Positions 28,886-38,183 of a stretch of DNA of 64,000 bases are shown here, one piece after another. The DNA is from Thiobacillus thioparus DSM 505 (GTDB lineage Bacteria; Pseudomonadota; Gammaproteobacteria; Burkholderiales; Thiobacillaceae): contig NZ_KB891330.1 in NCBI RefSeq assembly GCF_000373385.1, positions 1 to 64,000 on the forward strand. Direction: 5' to 3'. Made by a program: the position numbers and the translations under genes. The first letter of the stretch is position 1. Every line of letters starts with the position of its first letter. The notes under the pieces were generated by a model. It did not search any database. It was not told where the DNA came from and saw only the letters and a list, made by a program, of their open reading frames with translations.

Positions 28886-28899
28886 GCCCAAAACCAGGC

Positions 28900-29493
28900 T
28901 CAGGAAGGTGGCAACAGCAGCTTCAGATCGTGCGCGATTGCTTCCGGGCTGCTGCCATAGGGCATGAGCAGCCTCAAATTTCCCTTAGGATCATAGATAT
29001 ACGTCCCGGCACTGTGATCGATCAGATAATCGTCCACAGCTTTAACCGATGTCTTTTGATAGACGACTTTGTATTCTTTTGCCAACTGCTTCAGCGTTTC
29101 GGCATCGGCGTACATGCCGAGGAAGCCTGGATTAAAGGCTGGGACGAACTGTTTCAGGATGTCAGGCGTATCGCGCTGCGGATCCAGCGTCACGAAAATG
29201 ACTTGTATGCGTCCGGCCTGGTCTCCGAGAAGTTTGAGCGCCGCGGCAAAATCCGACAGTGTCGTGGGGCAGACATCCGGACAATGCGTATAGCCGAAAA
29301 AGATGGCTACGACCTTGCCTTTGAAGTCCGCCAGCGTGCGTACGCGGCCGTTGTGGTCGGTCAGGCGGAAATCCCGCGCGAAGCCTGCGCCCGTAATATC
29401 GGTGGCCTGGAATGAGGGCGGCTGCGGGGCAGGCTGGCACGCCGACAGTGCGAACAACGCCATCGTCCAAACCGCGGCGAGCCAGCGTGTCAT
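28900..29493 (-). CDS. SCO1/SenC-family copper chaperone lipoprotein
   Basis: 197 residues from ATG 29493, overlapping the Rrf2 gene stop as ATGA. The lipoprotein signal is MTRWLAAVWTMALFALSACQ (lipobox LSAC). The thioredoxin fold has the SCO copper site FGYTHCPDVCPTTL (CxxxC) and the distal His in LIDHSAGTYIYDPKG. SCO proteins deliver copper to the CuA or CuB site of heme-copper oxidases. It is the first of two SCO-like genes in the region. Confidence 0.94.
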   Translation of the reverse strand: MTRWLAAVWTMALFALSACQPAPQPPSFQATDITGAGFARDFRLTDHNGRVRTLADFKGKVVAIFFGYTHCPDVCPTTLSDFAAALKLLGDQAGRIQVIFVTLDPQRDTPDILKQFVPAFNPGFLGMYADAETLKQLAKEYKVVYQKTSVKAVDDYLIDHSAGTYIYDPKGNLRLLMPYGSSPEAIAHDLKLLLPPS

Positions 29494-29954
29494 ACCTTGA
29501 TCTGCTCGAACAACTGTCCCGGGATGTCCGCCAGCCGGTATTTGCCGGACTCCACTGCCTTCGCAAGCTTGTCCAGGGTGGTGTCCTGCAGCAGATCGAT
29601 AATTTTCTTCTTCACGGGTACCCAGCGGAAATGCAGTGGGCAAGCCGTTTCATCGCTGCATTTCTTCAGCCCCAATAGGCAGCTCTGCGTAAACGCAGGT
29701 CCTTCGGTCAACAACAAGATCTGCATCAGAGTGATCTTGTCCCCTCCCTCGCGCAGGCAGAAGCCGCCCAGACGGCCGCGAAAGGAAAACAGCAGGTTGC
29801 CCTTGGCCAGGCTCTGCAGAATCTTGGCCAGATAGGGTGCGGGTACACCCAGTTTGGCGGCGATATCCTTGTTTAGCACCGGGGTGGCGTCAGGCTGGGT
29901 AGCCATGTAGATCAGTGCCTGAACGGCATACTGACTGGTGCGTGAGAGGATCAT
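29490..29954 (-). CDS. Rrf2-family transcriptional regulator with three-cysteine cluster motif
   Basis: 154 residues from ATG 29954, which has GGGG 6 nt upstream; the in-frame TTG at 29966 lacks this spacing. The N-terminal winged helix (MILSRTSQYAVQALIYMA, LNKDIAAKLGVPAPYLAKILQSL) is typical of Rrf2. The cysteines SCLLGLKKCSDETAC give C-X7-C-X5-C, suited to an Fe-S cluster as in IscR, NsrR and RsrR. It is coupled to the SCO gene and lies between the two oxidase clusters, so redox or NO control of respiration is a reasonable inference. Confidence 0.9.
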   Translation of the reverse strand: MILSRTSQYAVQALIYMATQPDATPVLNKDIAAKLGVPAPYLAKILQSLAKGNLLFSFRGRLGGFCLREGGDKITLMQILLLTEGPAFTQSCLLGLKKCSDETACPLHFRWVPVKKKIIDLLQDTTLDKLAKAVESGKYRLADIPGQLFEQIKV

Positions 29955-30038
29955 TCTGTACCCCAATGAAATAAATTGAGGACAATATAAAACAATCCTG
30001 TCTGAATATCTAGATAGAAGCCCGAATTCCCATACAAA

Positions 30039-30935
30039 TCAAATGGGTAAGTTGATGTAATGATCAACCAGCATGATTGCAAACAGCAGACTCAAATACC
30101 AGATGGAATAGCGGAAGGTTTGCTTGGCGAGCGCATCGCTATATTCGCGATATAGGCGCCAGCCATAGTGGATGAAGCGACCGCCGAGCAAAACGGCACC
30201 CGCCAGATAGATCCATCCGCCCATGCCCGTCCCGACCGGCAACATGGTCACGGCAAACAGCAGCAGGGTGTAGAGCAGCACATGCAAGCGGGTGTAGGCC
30301 TCACCGTGCGTCACGGGCAGCATCGGCAAGCCGGCCCGGGCATATTCCTCGCGCCGGTATAGCGCCAAGGCCCAGAAATGGGGCGGCGTCCAGGCAAAAA
30401 TGATCAAGAACAGCAAGAGCGCATCGTGATGGATTTCGCCCGTCGCCGCGGCCCAGCCAAGCACCGGCGGCATCGCGCCGGACGCGCCGCCGATGACGAT
30501 GTTCTGTGGCGTGGCCGGTTTCAGCACGGCCGTATAGATCACCGCATAGCCGACGAACGTGGCCAGTGTCAGCCACATCGTGAGCGGGTTGACGAACACG
30601 TTCAGCAGATACAGGCCGGCCCCACCCACCACGCCGGAAAACACCAGCGTCTGGGTGCTGGTCAGCTCGCCGCGCGGCAGCGGACGGGCGCGTGTACGCG
30701 CCATCATCGCGTCGATTTTCTGTTCGATCAGGCAATTGAACGCCGCCGCCGCAGCGGCCACCAACGCAATCCCGAGCGTGCCGGCCCACAGAGCATTCCA
30801 GCTCGGCCAGCCGGGTACGGCAAGGAACATGCCGATCACTGCCGTGAACACGATCAGGCTGACGACACGCAGCTTGCACAAGGCCAGAAACTGTTGGCAA
30901 CGGCAGGCCGCGCCCTGAACCATCAAGGATTCCAT
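30039..30935 (-). CDS. ctaB: Heme O synthase (protoheme IX farnesyltransferase)
   Basis: 298 residues from ATG 30935, preferred over ATG 30941 because GGAG lies 6 nt before it. A UbiA-type prenyltransferase with about eight helices. Motifs: [22 protein letters not shown] (NxxxDxxxD-type first Asp motif, here with the Cox10/CtaB sequence), and [31 protein letters not shown]. It makes heme O, the precursor of heme A for the aa3 oxidase. It overlaps or abuts ctaA. Confidence 0.95.
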   Translation of the reverse strand: MESLMVQGAACRCQQFLALCKLRVVSLIVFTAVIGMFLAVPGWPSWNALWAGTLGIALVAAAAAAFNCLIEQKIDAMMARTRARPLPRGELTSTQTLVFSGVVGGAGLYLLNVFVNPLTMWLTLATFVGYAVIYTAVLKPATPQNIVIGGASGAMPPVLGWAAATGEIHHDALLLFLIIFAWTPPHFWALALYRREEYARAGLPMLPVTHGEAYTRLHVLLYTLLLFAVTMLPVGTGMGGWIYLAGAVLLGGRFIHYGWRLYREYSDALAKQTFRYSIWYLSLLFAIMLVDHYINLPI

Positions 30936-30937
30936 GC

Positions 30938-31921
30938 TCATCTCCTGCGCACCCGATAATTCAGCACAACCAGGCTGGACAGCAACAACGCCGCACCAGC
31001 ATTGTGCGCGACCGCCACGGCCAACGGCAGGCCAAACAGGACATTACTGATGCCCAGCGAGACCTGCAGAACCAACAACCCGCCTATGGCCAGCCCCATG
31101 CCAGCATAGCCGGGACTGCGCATCAGGCGCAGAACCAGCCAGCCCAAATACAGCGTCACCACCAAGGCCATGACCCGGTGCGTCCAGTGGATGGCGGTCA
31201 ATGCCGACAATGGCAACAGCTCACCGGTGGCGGTCTCGCCAAGATTCCGGTGCAGGGTGAAGCCCTGCTCGAAATCCATCGGCGGCACCCAGGCGCCGTG
31301 ACACAGCGGAAAATCGGGGCAGGCCAAGGCTGCATAGTTGGTGCTCACCCATCCGCCCAGCCCGATTTGCATCGCCACCAGTACCAGCCCCAGCAAGGCG
31401 CCGCTGCGCAGATGGTCGCTATTCGCATAATAAGTGTGGGCCGATTGGCCGCGTTCGCGCAGCCAAAGCCACAGCAGCAGCGCGAGAGTCGTCATGCCGC
31501 CCAGCAGATGCGAACTGACAATCAGCGGCTTGAGCAACTGGGTGACCGTCCACATACCCAGCATGGCCTGGAACACGATCAGCCCGAGCAGCAACCAAGG
31601 CAAGCCAAGGCCACCATGCGTTTCACGCCGACCGCGCCATGCCAGCATGGCAATGGCCAATACCAGCAATCCCAGGGTGCCGGCAAAATAACGATGCACC
31701 ATCTCCTTCCAGGCTTTGGCATGGGACACCGGCCCATCCGGGCGCACGGCAAGTTCCGCGTTGATGGCATCGACGGCATTATGCGGGGTCAGTTTGCCGT
31801 AACAGCCGGGCCAGTCGGGACAGCCCAGTCCGGCGTCGGACAGACGAACGTACGCGCCCAGCGCCACCACTCCGAACGCGAGGATCAGGGCCACCAGAAT
31901 GATTTTTCGATATGTTGTCAT
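30938..31921 (-). CDS. ctaA: Heme A synthase (COX15/CtaA)
   Basis: 327 residues, eight helices. [23 protein letters not shown] at the N-terminus and the His ligand motifs [45 protein letters not shown] and AHNAGAALL identify CtaA. A Cys-containing periplasmic loop ([13 protein letters not shown]) is present. It converts heme O to heme A and precedes ctaB in the transcript. Confidence 0.95.
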   Translation of the reverse strand: MTTYRKIILVALILAFGVVALGAYVRLSDAGLGCPDWPGCYGKLTPHNAVDAINAELAVRPDGPVSHAKAWKEMVHRYFAGTLGLLVLAIAMLAWRGRRETHGGLGLPWLLLGLIVFQAMLGMWTVTQLLKPLIVSSHLLGGMTTLALLLWLWLRERGQSAHTYYANSDHLRSGALLGLVLVAMQIGLGGWVSTNYAALACPDFPLCHGAWVPPMDFEQGFTLHRNLGETATGELLPLSALTAIHWTHRVMALVVTLYLGWLVLRLMRSPGYAGMGLAIGGLLVLQVSLGISNVLFGLPLAVAVAHNAGAALLLSSLVVLNYRVRRR

Positions 31922-31930
31922 GGTCAGCAG

Positions 31931-32524
31931 TCAACCTATCTGGGACGCCTTGAGCAGCAGCTTGAGGTCTTTCATCATGCGCTCGAAATCGGCCTGCGCC
32001 GGGAAACGCAACATCAGATTGCCCAGCGGATCGACCAGATAGATGTGATCGGCCCGATTCTGCGCCGCAGGAAACTGCGTCACAAAAGTCGCGTCCGTCG
32101 GCCGCCATACATGCAAATCGGGATGTTCCTGCAACAGCTTCGCGTCCGGCGTGCCGCTGTCGGTCACCACCCACAGCCGCTCGATGCGATCCTGCTCTTT
32201 GCCCTGCGCGATCCGCGTCTGGCGCATCAAGTAGAGCTGCCATGCACATGCGGCGTCGCAGTGAGTCGAGCCCACATGCACCATCACCCATTTGCCGCGC
32301 AGCGCATCCAAATCGTACGGGCGCCCATCGGGCGTGCTTCCCGCCGTTTGCTGCAAGGGCGTGACCTTGAGCAGATCGCCGTAATTGGAATGGCCCGCCG
32401 GACGCCATCCCGCGTAGGCCAGGTAAGCAGCCACCACAGGCATCAGGAACACGCCGACCAACAACAGGAATTTACCGCGGGGAGTCAATTGCATACTCGA
32501 AACCATTTCGGACGTTGGGTACAT
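31931..32524 (-). CDS. SCO-like/thioredoxin-fold cytochrome oxidase assembly protein
   Basis: 197 residues if the ATG sharing a base with the SURF1 stop (TGATG, 32524) is used; internal ATGs at 32506 and 32494 are alternatives. It has one N-terminal helix (GKFLLLVGVFLMPVVAAYLAYAG) then a thioredoxin-like domain. The copper-type motif GSTHCDAACAWQLYLMRQ is CxxxC as in SCO, and IYLVDPLGNLMLRF matches the SCO C-terminal strand. It lies between surf1 and ctaA, so a role in aa3 oxidase assembly is likely. Confidence 0.85.
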   Translation of the reverse strand: MYPTSEMVSSMQLTPRGKFLLLVGVFLMPVVAAYLAYAGWRPAGHSNYGDLLKVTPLQQTAGSTPDGRPYDLDALRGKWVMVHVGSTHCDAACAWQLYLMRQTRIAQGKEQDRIERLWVVTDSGTPDAKLLQEHPDLHVWRPTDATFVTQFPAAQNRADHIYLVDPLGNLMLRFPAQADFERMMKDLKLLLKASQIG

Positions 32525-33261
32525 CAGTCATCGTCATTCCGGTGACGCTTCACATTCAGGACCAGCCACAACACCGCCAGCGTCGTCGCCAGACTGTACC
32601 ACTGGATCGCATAGCTGACATGCATGCTGACGCCGGTATCGGGGCGCGGCCAGTCACGCAACAAGCCATCCGCCAGCGGAGTGGTCTGCAACAGCAGCAC
32701 CGGTTGCAGCGCCAGCCTGGTGGTTGCGGCATAGCGTGCGAAATCCAGGTTCTGCCACACCCGTCCCTGCGACGGCGCATGCATCAACTCGATATAGCGG
32801 CTGTGGGGGTCGACAGCCATGCCTTCAAGCCGTACTTGGCCACCCGGTGTCGGCGGCAAAGGAATCTGTTCGCGAGAGGGTCCCACCGCCACCCAGCCGC
32901 GATTGACCAGTATGGCGAGCGGTCCGCCATCTATGATGAGCGGTGTCAGCACGTGATACCCCGCCACGCCTTTGTACACCCGGTTGTCGAGGAAGATGGT
33001 ATGCGCCGCGTCAAACACGCCGCGCACTTCCAGCTTCCGGTACAGCACGCTGTCACGGTCCAGCAGCGCGCTGCCGACGTGGATGGGCGCTTCTCGTATC
33101 GCCACGTCGTAACGCGCCTGCAAGGCGCGCTTGGTTTCAGCGCGCCCGCTCTGCCAATTGCCGAGCCACAGGGTCAACACAAAAAAGAACAGTGCAGCCA
33201 GAGTCGGCCATACCCTCGGGGAAAACTGCCACGCGCCGACACGCAACTTCAGCAAGTGCAT
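32524..33261 (-). CDS. SURF1-family cytochrome oxidase assembly protein
   Basis: 245 residues with two flanking helices (PTLAALFFFVLTLWLGNWQSGRAETKRAL at the N-terminus; IQWYSLATTLAVLWLVLNVKRHR at the C-terminus), the classic SURF1 layout. The middle contains RKLEVRGVFDAAHTIFLDNRVYKGVAGYHVLTPL and ILVNRGWVAVG. SURF1 helps insert heme a3 into subunit I of aa3-type oxidase. It is the first gene of surf1-SCO-like-ctaA-ctaB and diverges from the DUF2909 gene. Confidence 0.93.
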   Translation of the reverse strand: MHLLKLRVGAWQFSPRVWPTLAALFFFVLTLWLGNWQSGRAETKRALQARYDVAIREAPIHVGSALLDRDSVLYRKLEVRGVFDAAHTIFLDNRVYKGVAGYHVLTPLIIDGGPLAILVNRGWVAVGPSREQIPLPPTPGGQVRLEGMAVDPHSRYIELMHAPSQGRVWQNLDFARYAATTRLALQPVLLLQTTPLADGLLRDWPRPDTGVSMHVSYAIQWYSLATTLAVLWLVLNVKRHRNDDD

Positions 33262-33309
33262 CGGCCCGCCAATCCGGTTAGACTGGAATTTTTACGAGCA
33301 TACCGTTCC

Positions 33310-33510
33310 ATGCGCATCGTTGCCCTGCTCTTCATCGTGTTCATCCTGGCCAGCCTCGCCAGCGCACTCTACTACCTCATCAAGGACAAGGGTCAATCGG
33401 ATCGCACGGTCAAGATGCTGACCGTGCGCGTTACACTTTCCCTCACCCTTTTTCTCCTGCTGATGGGCGGTTACTACTTCGGCATCATCCCGCAAACCGG
33501 GCTGCGTTAA
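33310..33510 (+). CDS. Twin-helix small membrane protein (DUF2909)
   Basis: 66 residues from ATG 33310 on the forward strand; the longer open frame upstream is a shadow of surf1. Two helices (IVALLFIVFILASLASALYYLI; VTLSLTLFLLLMGGYYFGII) flank the loop KDKGQSDRTVKMLTVRV, as in DUF2909 twin transmembrane proteins found next to aa3 oxidase genes in betaproteobacteria. The function is unknown; an oxidase-linked role is inferred from this conserved position. Confidence 0.88.
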   Translation: MRIVALLFIVFILASLASALYYLIKDKGQSDRTVKMLTVRVTLSLTLFLLLMGGYYFGIIPQTGLR

Positions 33511-33522
33511 CCCCCATCCCCC

Positions 33523-33559
33523 GCAACAAAAAGCCGCGCTGAACGCGGCTTTTTGTTGC
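33523..33559. terminator. Bidirectional terminator between DUF2909 and coxC
   Basis: Perfect 16-bp arms (33523-33538 and 33544-33559) around a 5-nt loop, with A5 on one side and T5 on the other. It can act as a hairpin-plus-U-tract terminator for both convergent genes. Confidence 0.92.
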
Positions 33560-33606
33560 ACCGGTGCCACGTCAAGCGCGGCCCTCCTGCGTATCAACCC
33601 TCTGGC

Positions 33607-34473
33607 CTAGATCAACCAGTAAACCAGGATGAACAGCAGCACCCACACCACGTCGACGAAGTGCCAGTACCACGACACGGCCTCGAACGCGAAATGATGT
33701 TCGGCAGTGAAATGCCCGGCGATCGAACGCAGCAGCATGACAATCAGCATCGTCGTTCCCACCAGCACGTGAAAACCGTGGAAGCCTGTCAACATGAAGA
33801 AGGTTGCCCCATACACTCCCGCACCCAGGGTCAGACCCATCTGGGTATAGGCATGATGGTATTCGTAGGCTTGCAGGCAAAGAAAGACCACGCCAAGCGT
33901 CACCGTCATCCCCAGCCCCAGGATCAGCTGCATGCGGTTGTTCTTTTTCAATCCCCAGTGCGCCCAGGTGACCGTCACGCCCGAACTCAGCAGTAGCAGC
34001 GTGTTGATGGCCGGAATGCCCCATGCTTCCATCGGCGTGAATTTCAGACCGTCGGCGGTCAGGCCGGGGCCCGCAGTCGGCCACGCCGCCTTGAACGTGG
34101 GCCAGAGTTGCTGCATCGTATCGGACTCGCCCAGCCACGGCACTGACAGCACCCGGGTATAAAACAGCGCGCCGAAAAAAGCGGCAAAGAACATCACTTC
34201 GGAGAAAATGAACCAGCTCATGGACCAGCGATACGAGGAATCCACCTGCTTGTTGTAGCGACCCGCCTCGCTGTCTCGGATCACTTCGCCGAACCATCCG
34301 AACATCATGAAAAACAGCACGGCCACCCCGGCCAGCAGCACCCAGAGGCCATGGTTGATTTCGTGCATGGCCATGACGCCGCCTACGGCCATCGTCAGCA
34401 GGGCCACCGACCCGATGATCGGCCAGAGCGAAGGTTGCGGCAGATAATATTTATCGGTTTGTGCCAGGCTCAT
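33607..34473 (-). CDS. ctaE: Cytochrome c oxidase subunit III
   Basis: 288 residues, seven helices. Signatures: YRWSMSWFIFSEVMFFAAFFGALFYTR near the middle and MLTGFHGFHVLVGTTML followed by FEAVSWYWHFVDVVWVLLFILVYW at the end. It is a structural subunit of the aa3-type oxidase, last in the coxB-coxA-small protein-ctaG-DUF2970-coxC operon. Confidence 0.96.
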   Translation of the reverse strand: MSLAQTDKYYLPQPSLWPIIGSVALLTMAVGGVMAMHEINHGLWVLLAGVAVLFFMMFGWFGEVIRDSEAGRYNKQVDSSYRWSMSWFIFSEVMFFAAFFGALFYTRVLSVPWLGESDTMQQLWPTFKAAWPTAGPGLTADGLKFTPMEAWGIPAINTLLLLSSGVTVTWAHWGLKKNNRMQLILGLGMTVTLGVVFLCLQAYEYHHAYTQMGLTLGAGVYGATFFMLTGFHGFHVLVGTTMLIVMLLRSIAGHFTAEHHFAFEAVSWYWHFVDVVWVLLFILVYWLI

Positions 34474-34503
34474 GTCTTCCCCTCTTCCTCGTCTATTGAT
34501 CGT

Positions 34504-34701
34504 TTACTTCACGAACTGCAGCACCAGATACACCACCAGCAACAATGTCAGAACAAACACCACACCGCCGATCAATCCGGCAATGATGATCTGTGCCTGC
34601 GTCAGACTTTGCGCGTCGTCATCGTAATCGCGCCGTTTGCGCACGCCGAAAAAACTCCAGAACACGGCAAGTGCAGCACGCAGGTTTCCTTTTTCAGCCA
34701 T
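34504..34701 (-). CDS. DUF2970 small membrane protein
   Basis: 65 residues: a basic N-terminus (AALAVFWSFFGVRKRRDYDDDAQSLTQAQ) and a C-terminal helix (IIIAGLIGGVVFVLTLLLVVYLVLQFV). The arrangement matches DUF2970 proteins found between ctaG and coxC in betaproteobacteria. It overlaps the ctaG stop by 8 nt. The function is not known; involvement in oxidase assembly is inferred from position. Confidence 0.88.
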   Translation of the reverse strand: MAEKGNLRAALAVFWSFFGVRKRRDYDDDAQSLTQAQIIIAGLIGGVVFVLTLLLVVYLVLQFVK

Positions 34702-35248
34702 GCGGCACTTTTTCCGGCAATGTCGCCGTTTGCGCCTTGGGATTCGTGTTGAAGAAGGTGTAGGACAGGGTCACGGTATGCAAGTCCTTGTCCATCGACG
34801 GATCCAGCACGAACAACACCGGCATCTGGCGCCGCTCGCCCGCAGCCAACTTCTGCGGCGTGAAGCAGAAGCACTCGATTTTCTTGAAGAACGCGCCTGC
34901 GCGGGCCGGCCCGTAACTTGGCACCGCCTGGCCCACGATTGCATGGTCGCTGTTGTTGGCCGCCTCGTATTCCACCTGCACCAGCTGGCCGGGATGCACC
35001 TTGATGCTGCGCTGCGTGGTTCTGAACTGCCACGGCAGCCCCTCGTTAGTATTGGCGTCGAATTCGATCGTCACCCAGCGGCTGGTATCGACCTGGGTGT
35101 TTTTCACCAGACTCTGCTCGTCGCCTGAATTGATCCCGGTCACTTCGCAAATCTTGTAATAAAACGGTACCAGCGCAAACCCAAACCCGAACATGCCCAA
35201 CGCCACGACGATGAGCTTGGTCAGTGTGTTGGTTTTGCCGGCGATCAT
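34694..35248 (-). CDS. ctaG: Cytochrome c oxidase assembly protein CtaG/Cox11
   Basis: 184 residues: one N-terminal helix (LTKLIVVALGMFGFGFALVPFYYKICEVTGIN) then a periplasmic beta domain with the copper motif KIECFCFTPQKLAAGERRQMPVLF. Cox11 delivers copper to the CuB site of subunit I. It lies between the 40-residue oxidase protein and the DUF2970 gene. Confidence 0.95.
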   Translation of the reverse strand: MIAGKTNTLTKLIVVALGMFGFGFALVPFYYKICEVTGINSGDEQSLVKNTQVDTSRWVTIEFDANTNEGLPWQFRTTQRSIKVHPGQLVQVEYEAANNSDHAIVGQAVPSYGPARAGAFFKKIECFCFTPQKLAAGERRQMPVLFVLDPSMDKDLHTVTLSYTFFNTNPKAQTATLPEKVPHG

Positions 35249-35251
35249 GGT

Positions 35252-35374
35252 CTATTTCAATCCGTTGTATAGCGTGAACAAGAACAGGCCAATCGCAATG
35301 GCAGCCAGAATGCTGGCCGTCAGATATTTGCCGTTTTGCTTGTTGTCAGCCATGCCGATTGAATCGCCGCTCAT
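35252..35374 (-). CDS. Cytochrome oxidase small assembly protein (40 residues)
   Basis: Read from the coxA-ctaG gap. The ATG at 35374 overlaps the coxA stop (ATGA). The protein starts [20 protein letters not shown] and continues into one helix ending TLYNGLK. Short one-helix proteins with a KQNxK(Y/R)LT start occur at this exact place in betaproteobacterial aa3 operons and are annotated as cytochrome oxidase small assembly proteins; that match is from memory. The start could alternatively be the internal ATG at residue 8. Confidence 0.8.
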   Translation of the reverse strand: MSGDSIGMADNKQNGKYLTASILAAIAIGLFLFTLYNGLK

Positions 35375-36978
35375 TTCACCACCGGCGCGGTTTCAAAGGT
35401 ATGGTAGGGCGCGGGCGAAGGCACCGTCCACTCCAGGCCCTGGGCCCCTTCCCATACTTGATCGCTCGCCTTGGCCCCGCCCTTGATCGTTTTCAGCACC
35501 AGGACCAGGAAGATCAATTGGCTGAATCCGAAGATGAAGGCGCCCACGGTTGCAATCTGGTTGAACTCGGTGAACTGCAGCGCATAGTCGGGAATGCGTC
35601 GCGGCATGCCGGCCAGACCAAGGAAGTGCATCGGGAAAAACACGATGTTCATGCCGATGACCGACAGCCAGAAATGCGTTTTCCCGAGCGTCTCGTTGTA
35701 CATATGGCCCGTCCATTTCGGCAGCCAGTAATAGATCCCGGCAAAAATGGAGAACAAGGCGCCGGAGACCAACACATAGTGGAAATGCGCCACGACGTAA
35801 TAGGTGTCCTGCAGCTGAATGTCGACCGGCGCCATCGCGAGCACCAGCCCCGAGAAGCCGCCTATCGTGAACAGGCATACAAACGCGATGGCGAACAGCA
35901 TCGGCGTTTCAAACGTCAGGGAACCCTTCCACATCGTGGCCACCCAGTTGAACACTTTCACCCCAGTCGGGACCGCGATCAGCATGGTGGAAAACATGAA
36001 GAACAGCTGCGCGGCCACCGGCATGCCCACGGCGAACATGTGATGCGCCCACACGGTGAACGACAGGATCGCGATCGACGCGGTCGCATACACCATCGAG
36101 GCGTAGCCGAACAAGGGCTTGCGGGAGAAGGTCGGAATAATCTGCGAGACGATGCCAAAAGCCGGCAGGATCAGGATGTATACCTCGGGATGTCCGAAGA
36201 ACCAGAAGATATGCTGGAACATCACCGGGTCGCCGCCGCCCGCCGCGTTGAAGAAATGGGTACCGAAATTACGGTCGGTCAGCAGCATGGTGACCGCACC
36301 CGCCAGCACCGGCATGGTGGCGATCAGCAGATAGGCGGTAATCAGCCAGGTCCAGACGAACATCGGCATCTTCATCAGCGTGAGACCGGGCGCACGCATG
36401 TTGAGGATGGTGGTGATGATGTTGATCGATCCCATGATCGACGACAGGCCCATGATGTGCACGGCCAGAATCGTCAGGTCATACGACACGCCACCCTGGA
36501 TGAAGAGCGGCGGGTACATCGTCCAGCCGCCAGCCACGGCGCCGCCCGGCAGCCAGAACGACCCCAGCAGCATGATGCCGGCCACCGGCAGGAGCCAGAA
36601 ACTCCAGTTGTTCATGCGCGGGAATGCCATGTCGGGCGCACCGATCATCAGCGGCACCTGCCAGTTCGCAAATCCGGTGAAGGCCGGCATAATAACGCCG
36701 AAAATCATGATCAGGCCGTGCATCGTGGTGAGCTGATTGAAGAAATCGGGATGCATCAGCTGCATGCCCGGCTCGAAGAGTTCGGAACGAATCAGCAGCG
36801 CCATGGAGCCGGCGGTAAACAGCATGATGAGCGAAAACCACAGGTAGAGCGAACCGATGTCCTTGTGGTTGGTCGTAGTCAGCCAGCGCATGATTCCGGT
36901 GGGATGCGCGTGGTGTCCATGGTCGTCGTGGGCGTGTGCTGCGTCAGACATGACTGTGCTCTCCTCTCGGTTGTTCAC
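35371..36978 (-). CDS. ctaD: Cytochrome c oxidase subunit I
   Basis: 535 residues, twelve helices. Ligands and channel motifs are complete: [25 protein letters not shown] (heme a His), [23 protein letters not shown] (CuB His and cross-linked Tyr), [15 protein letters not shown] (His pair), and [20 protein letters not shown] (heme a3 and a His). It has the K- and D-channel features of A-type oxidases. It overlaps coxB by 4 nt. Confidence 0.97.
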   Translation of the reverse strand: MNNREESTVMSDAAHAHDDHGHHAHPTGIMRWLTTTNHKDIGSLYLWFSLIMLFTAGSMALLIRSELFEPGMQLMHPDFFNQLTTMHGLIMIFGVIMPAFTGFANWQVPLMIGAPDMAFPRMNNWSFWLLPVAGIMLLGSFWLPGGAVAGGWTMYPPLFIQGGVSYDLTILAVHIMGLSSIMGSINIITTILNMRAPGLTLMKMPMFVWTWLITAYLLIATMPVLAGAVTMLLTDRNFGTHFFNAAGGGDPVMFQHIFWFFGHPEVYILILPAFGIVSQIIPTFSRKPLFGYASMVYATASIAILSFTVWAHHMFAVGMPVAAQLFFMFSTMLIAVPTGVKVFNWVATMWKGSLTFETPMLFAIAFVCLFTIGGFSGLVLAMAPVDIQLQDTYYVVAHFHYVLVSGALFSIFAGIYYWLPKWTGHMYNETLGKTHFWLSVIGMNIVFFPMHFLGLAGMPRRIPDYALQFTEFNQIATVGAFIFGFSQLIFLVLVLKTIKGGAKASDQVWEGAQGLEWTVPSPAPYHTFETAPVVK

Positions 36979-38129
36979 TGCGCGGCGGGGGCGGCGGCGA
37001 CGGCTGCTCCCCCACGGGCGGCTGCGATGTCCGCGGGCTGCGCCGCGTCACCCATCTTGTTGTCCCAGGCATTGCGCTCATACGTCACGACAGCGGCGAT
37101 TTCCGCATCGGACAAGCGGTCAGCGAATCCGACCATGGCGGTACCCGGACGGCCGCCGTGCACCACGATATTGATATGTGCGGCAATCGGCCCGGTGGCG
37201 ACCTTGGAACCGTTCATCGCAGGGAACACGCCTGGCAGGCCCGTGCCATTGGCCTGATGGCAGGCGGCGCAGTTGGCTTGATAGACTTTCTCGCCCCGCT
37301 CCACCAATTCCTTGACGTCAAAGGTTTTGGTGTTGTCGGCCGCAGCAGCCTGGGCCGAACCTTTCTTCTTCGCCACCCAGGCTTTGTAATCCTCCTCGGA
37401 GACCACTTTGACCACGATTGGCATGAAACCATGGTCCTTGCCGCACAGTTCGGCACATTGGCCGCGATAGGTGCCGATCTTGTCCGCCTTGAACCAACTG
37501 TCCCGGATGAAGCCCGGGATGCCGTCCTGCTTGACCCCGAACGCGGGAACCCACCAGGAATGGATCACGTCGTTGGCGGTAATCAGCAGCCGCACACGCT
37601 TGCCCACCGGCACCACCATCGGATCGTCCACTTCAAGCAGGTAGTGCTCATCCTTGGCCGCCGTGCCGTCGATCTGTTCGCGCGGCGTGGCGAGTGTGCT
37701 GTAGAAGTGGACGCCTTCGTTGAGGTAGTCGTAGCCCCATTTCCACTGATAGCCCGTGATCTTGACGGTCATGTCGGGATTGGAGGTGTCCTTCATCTCG
37801 ATCACGACTTTGGCGGCCGGATAGGCCATTCCCACCAGGATGATGAACGGGATGATGGTCCAGATGATTTCGACTGTGGTGTTTTCGTGGAAGTGTGCCG
37901 CTTTGTGGCCGACCGATTTGCGGTGCTTGATCAGCGAGTAGAACATCATGCCGAAGACGATGATGAAAATCCCGACGCACACCAGCATGATGAGGTTATG
38001 CAGATGGAATACCTCCCTCGCCACCTGACTCGCCGGTTCTTGCAGGTTGTATGCATAGTCTGCCAGTGCTGACTGGCTGGCCGCCCATACCGCCCCCATC
38101 ACCCCTGCCCTTTGCCACATGCTTTTCAT
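36975..38129 (-). CDS. ctaC: Cytochrome c oxidase subunit II with fused C-terminal cytochrome c domain
   Basis: 384 residues: signal peptide, two helices ([46 protein letters not shown]), then the CuA domain with the ligand motif [20 protein letters not shown]. After about residue 270 there is a cytochrome c domain with [21 protein letters not shown] and a later Met. Fused subunit II defines caa3-type oxidases. It is the first gene of the operon and follows the DUF2244 gene by 54 bp. A GGGGA ribosome site precedes the ATG. Confidence 0.95.
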   Translation of the reverse strand: MKSMWQRAGVMGAVWAASQSALADYAYNLQEPASQVAREVFHLHNLIMLVCVGIFIIVFGMMFYSLIKHRKSVGHKAAHFHENTTVEIIWTIIPFIILVGMAYPAAKVVIEMKDTSNPDMTVKITGYQWKWGYDYLNEGVHFYSTLATPREQIDGTAAKDEHYLLEVDDPMVVPVGKRVRLLITANDVIHSWWVPAFGVKQDGIPGFIRDSWFKADKIGTYRGQCAELCGKDHGFMPIVVKVVSEEDYKAWVAKKKGSAQAAAADNTKTFDVKELVERGEKVYQANCAACHQANGTGLPGVFPAMNGSKVATGPIAAHINIVVHGGRPGTAMVGFADRLSDAEIAAVVTYERNAWDNKMGDAAQPADIAAARGGAAVAAAPAAQ

Positions 38130-38183
38130 CGCGTTCCCCGTCCTCTGACTTTGTTATGGGTAGTCGTTGCGGCGCGTATTACT

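Noticed and set aside
29955-30038. AGGA...TCCT dyad upstream of the Rrf2 gene as an autoregulatory operator
   Set aside because: The arms are only 4 bp and the interior is not symmetric, so it is not distinguishable from chance.
35359-37257. A 632-residue forward open frame rich in His, Arg and Gln
   Set aside because: It mirrors ctaD and part of ctaC. The His/Arg/Gln-rich composition is typical of a shadow of a membrane protein.
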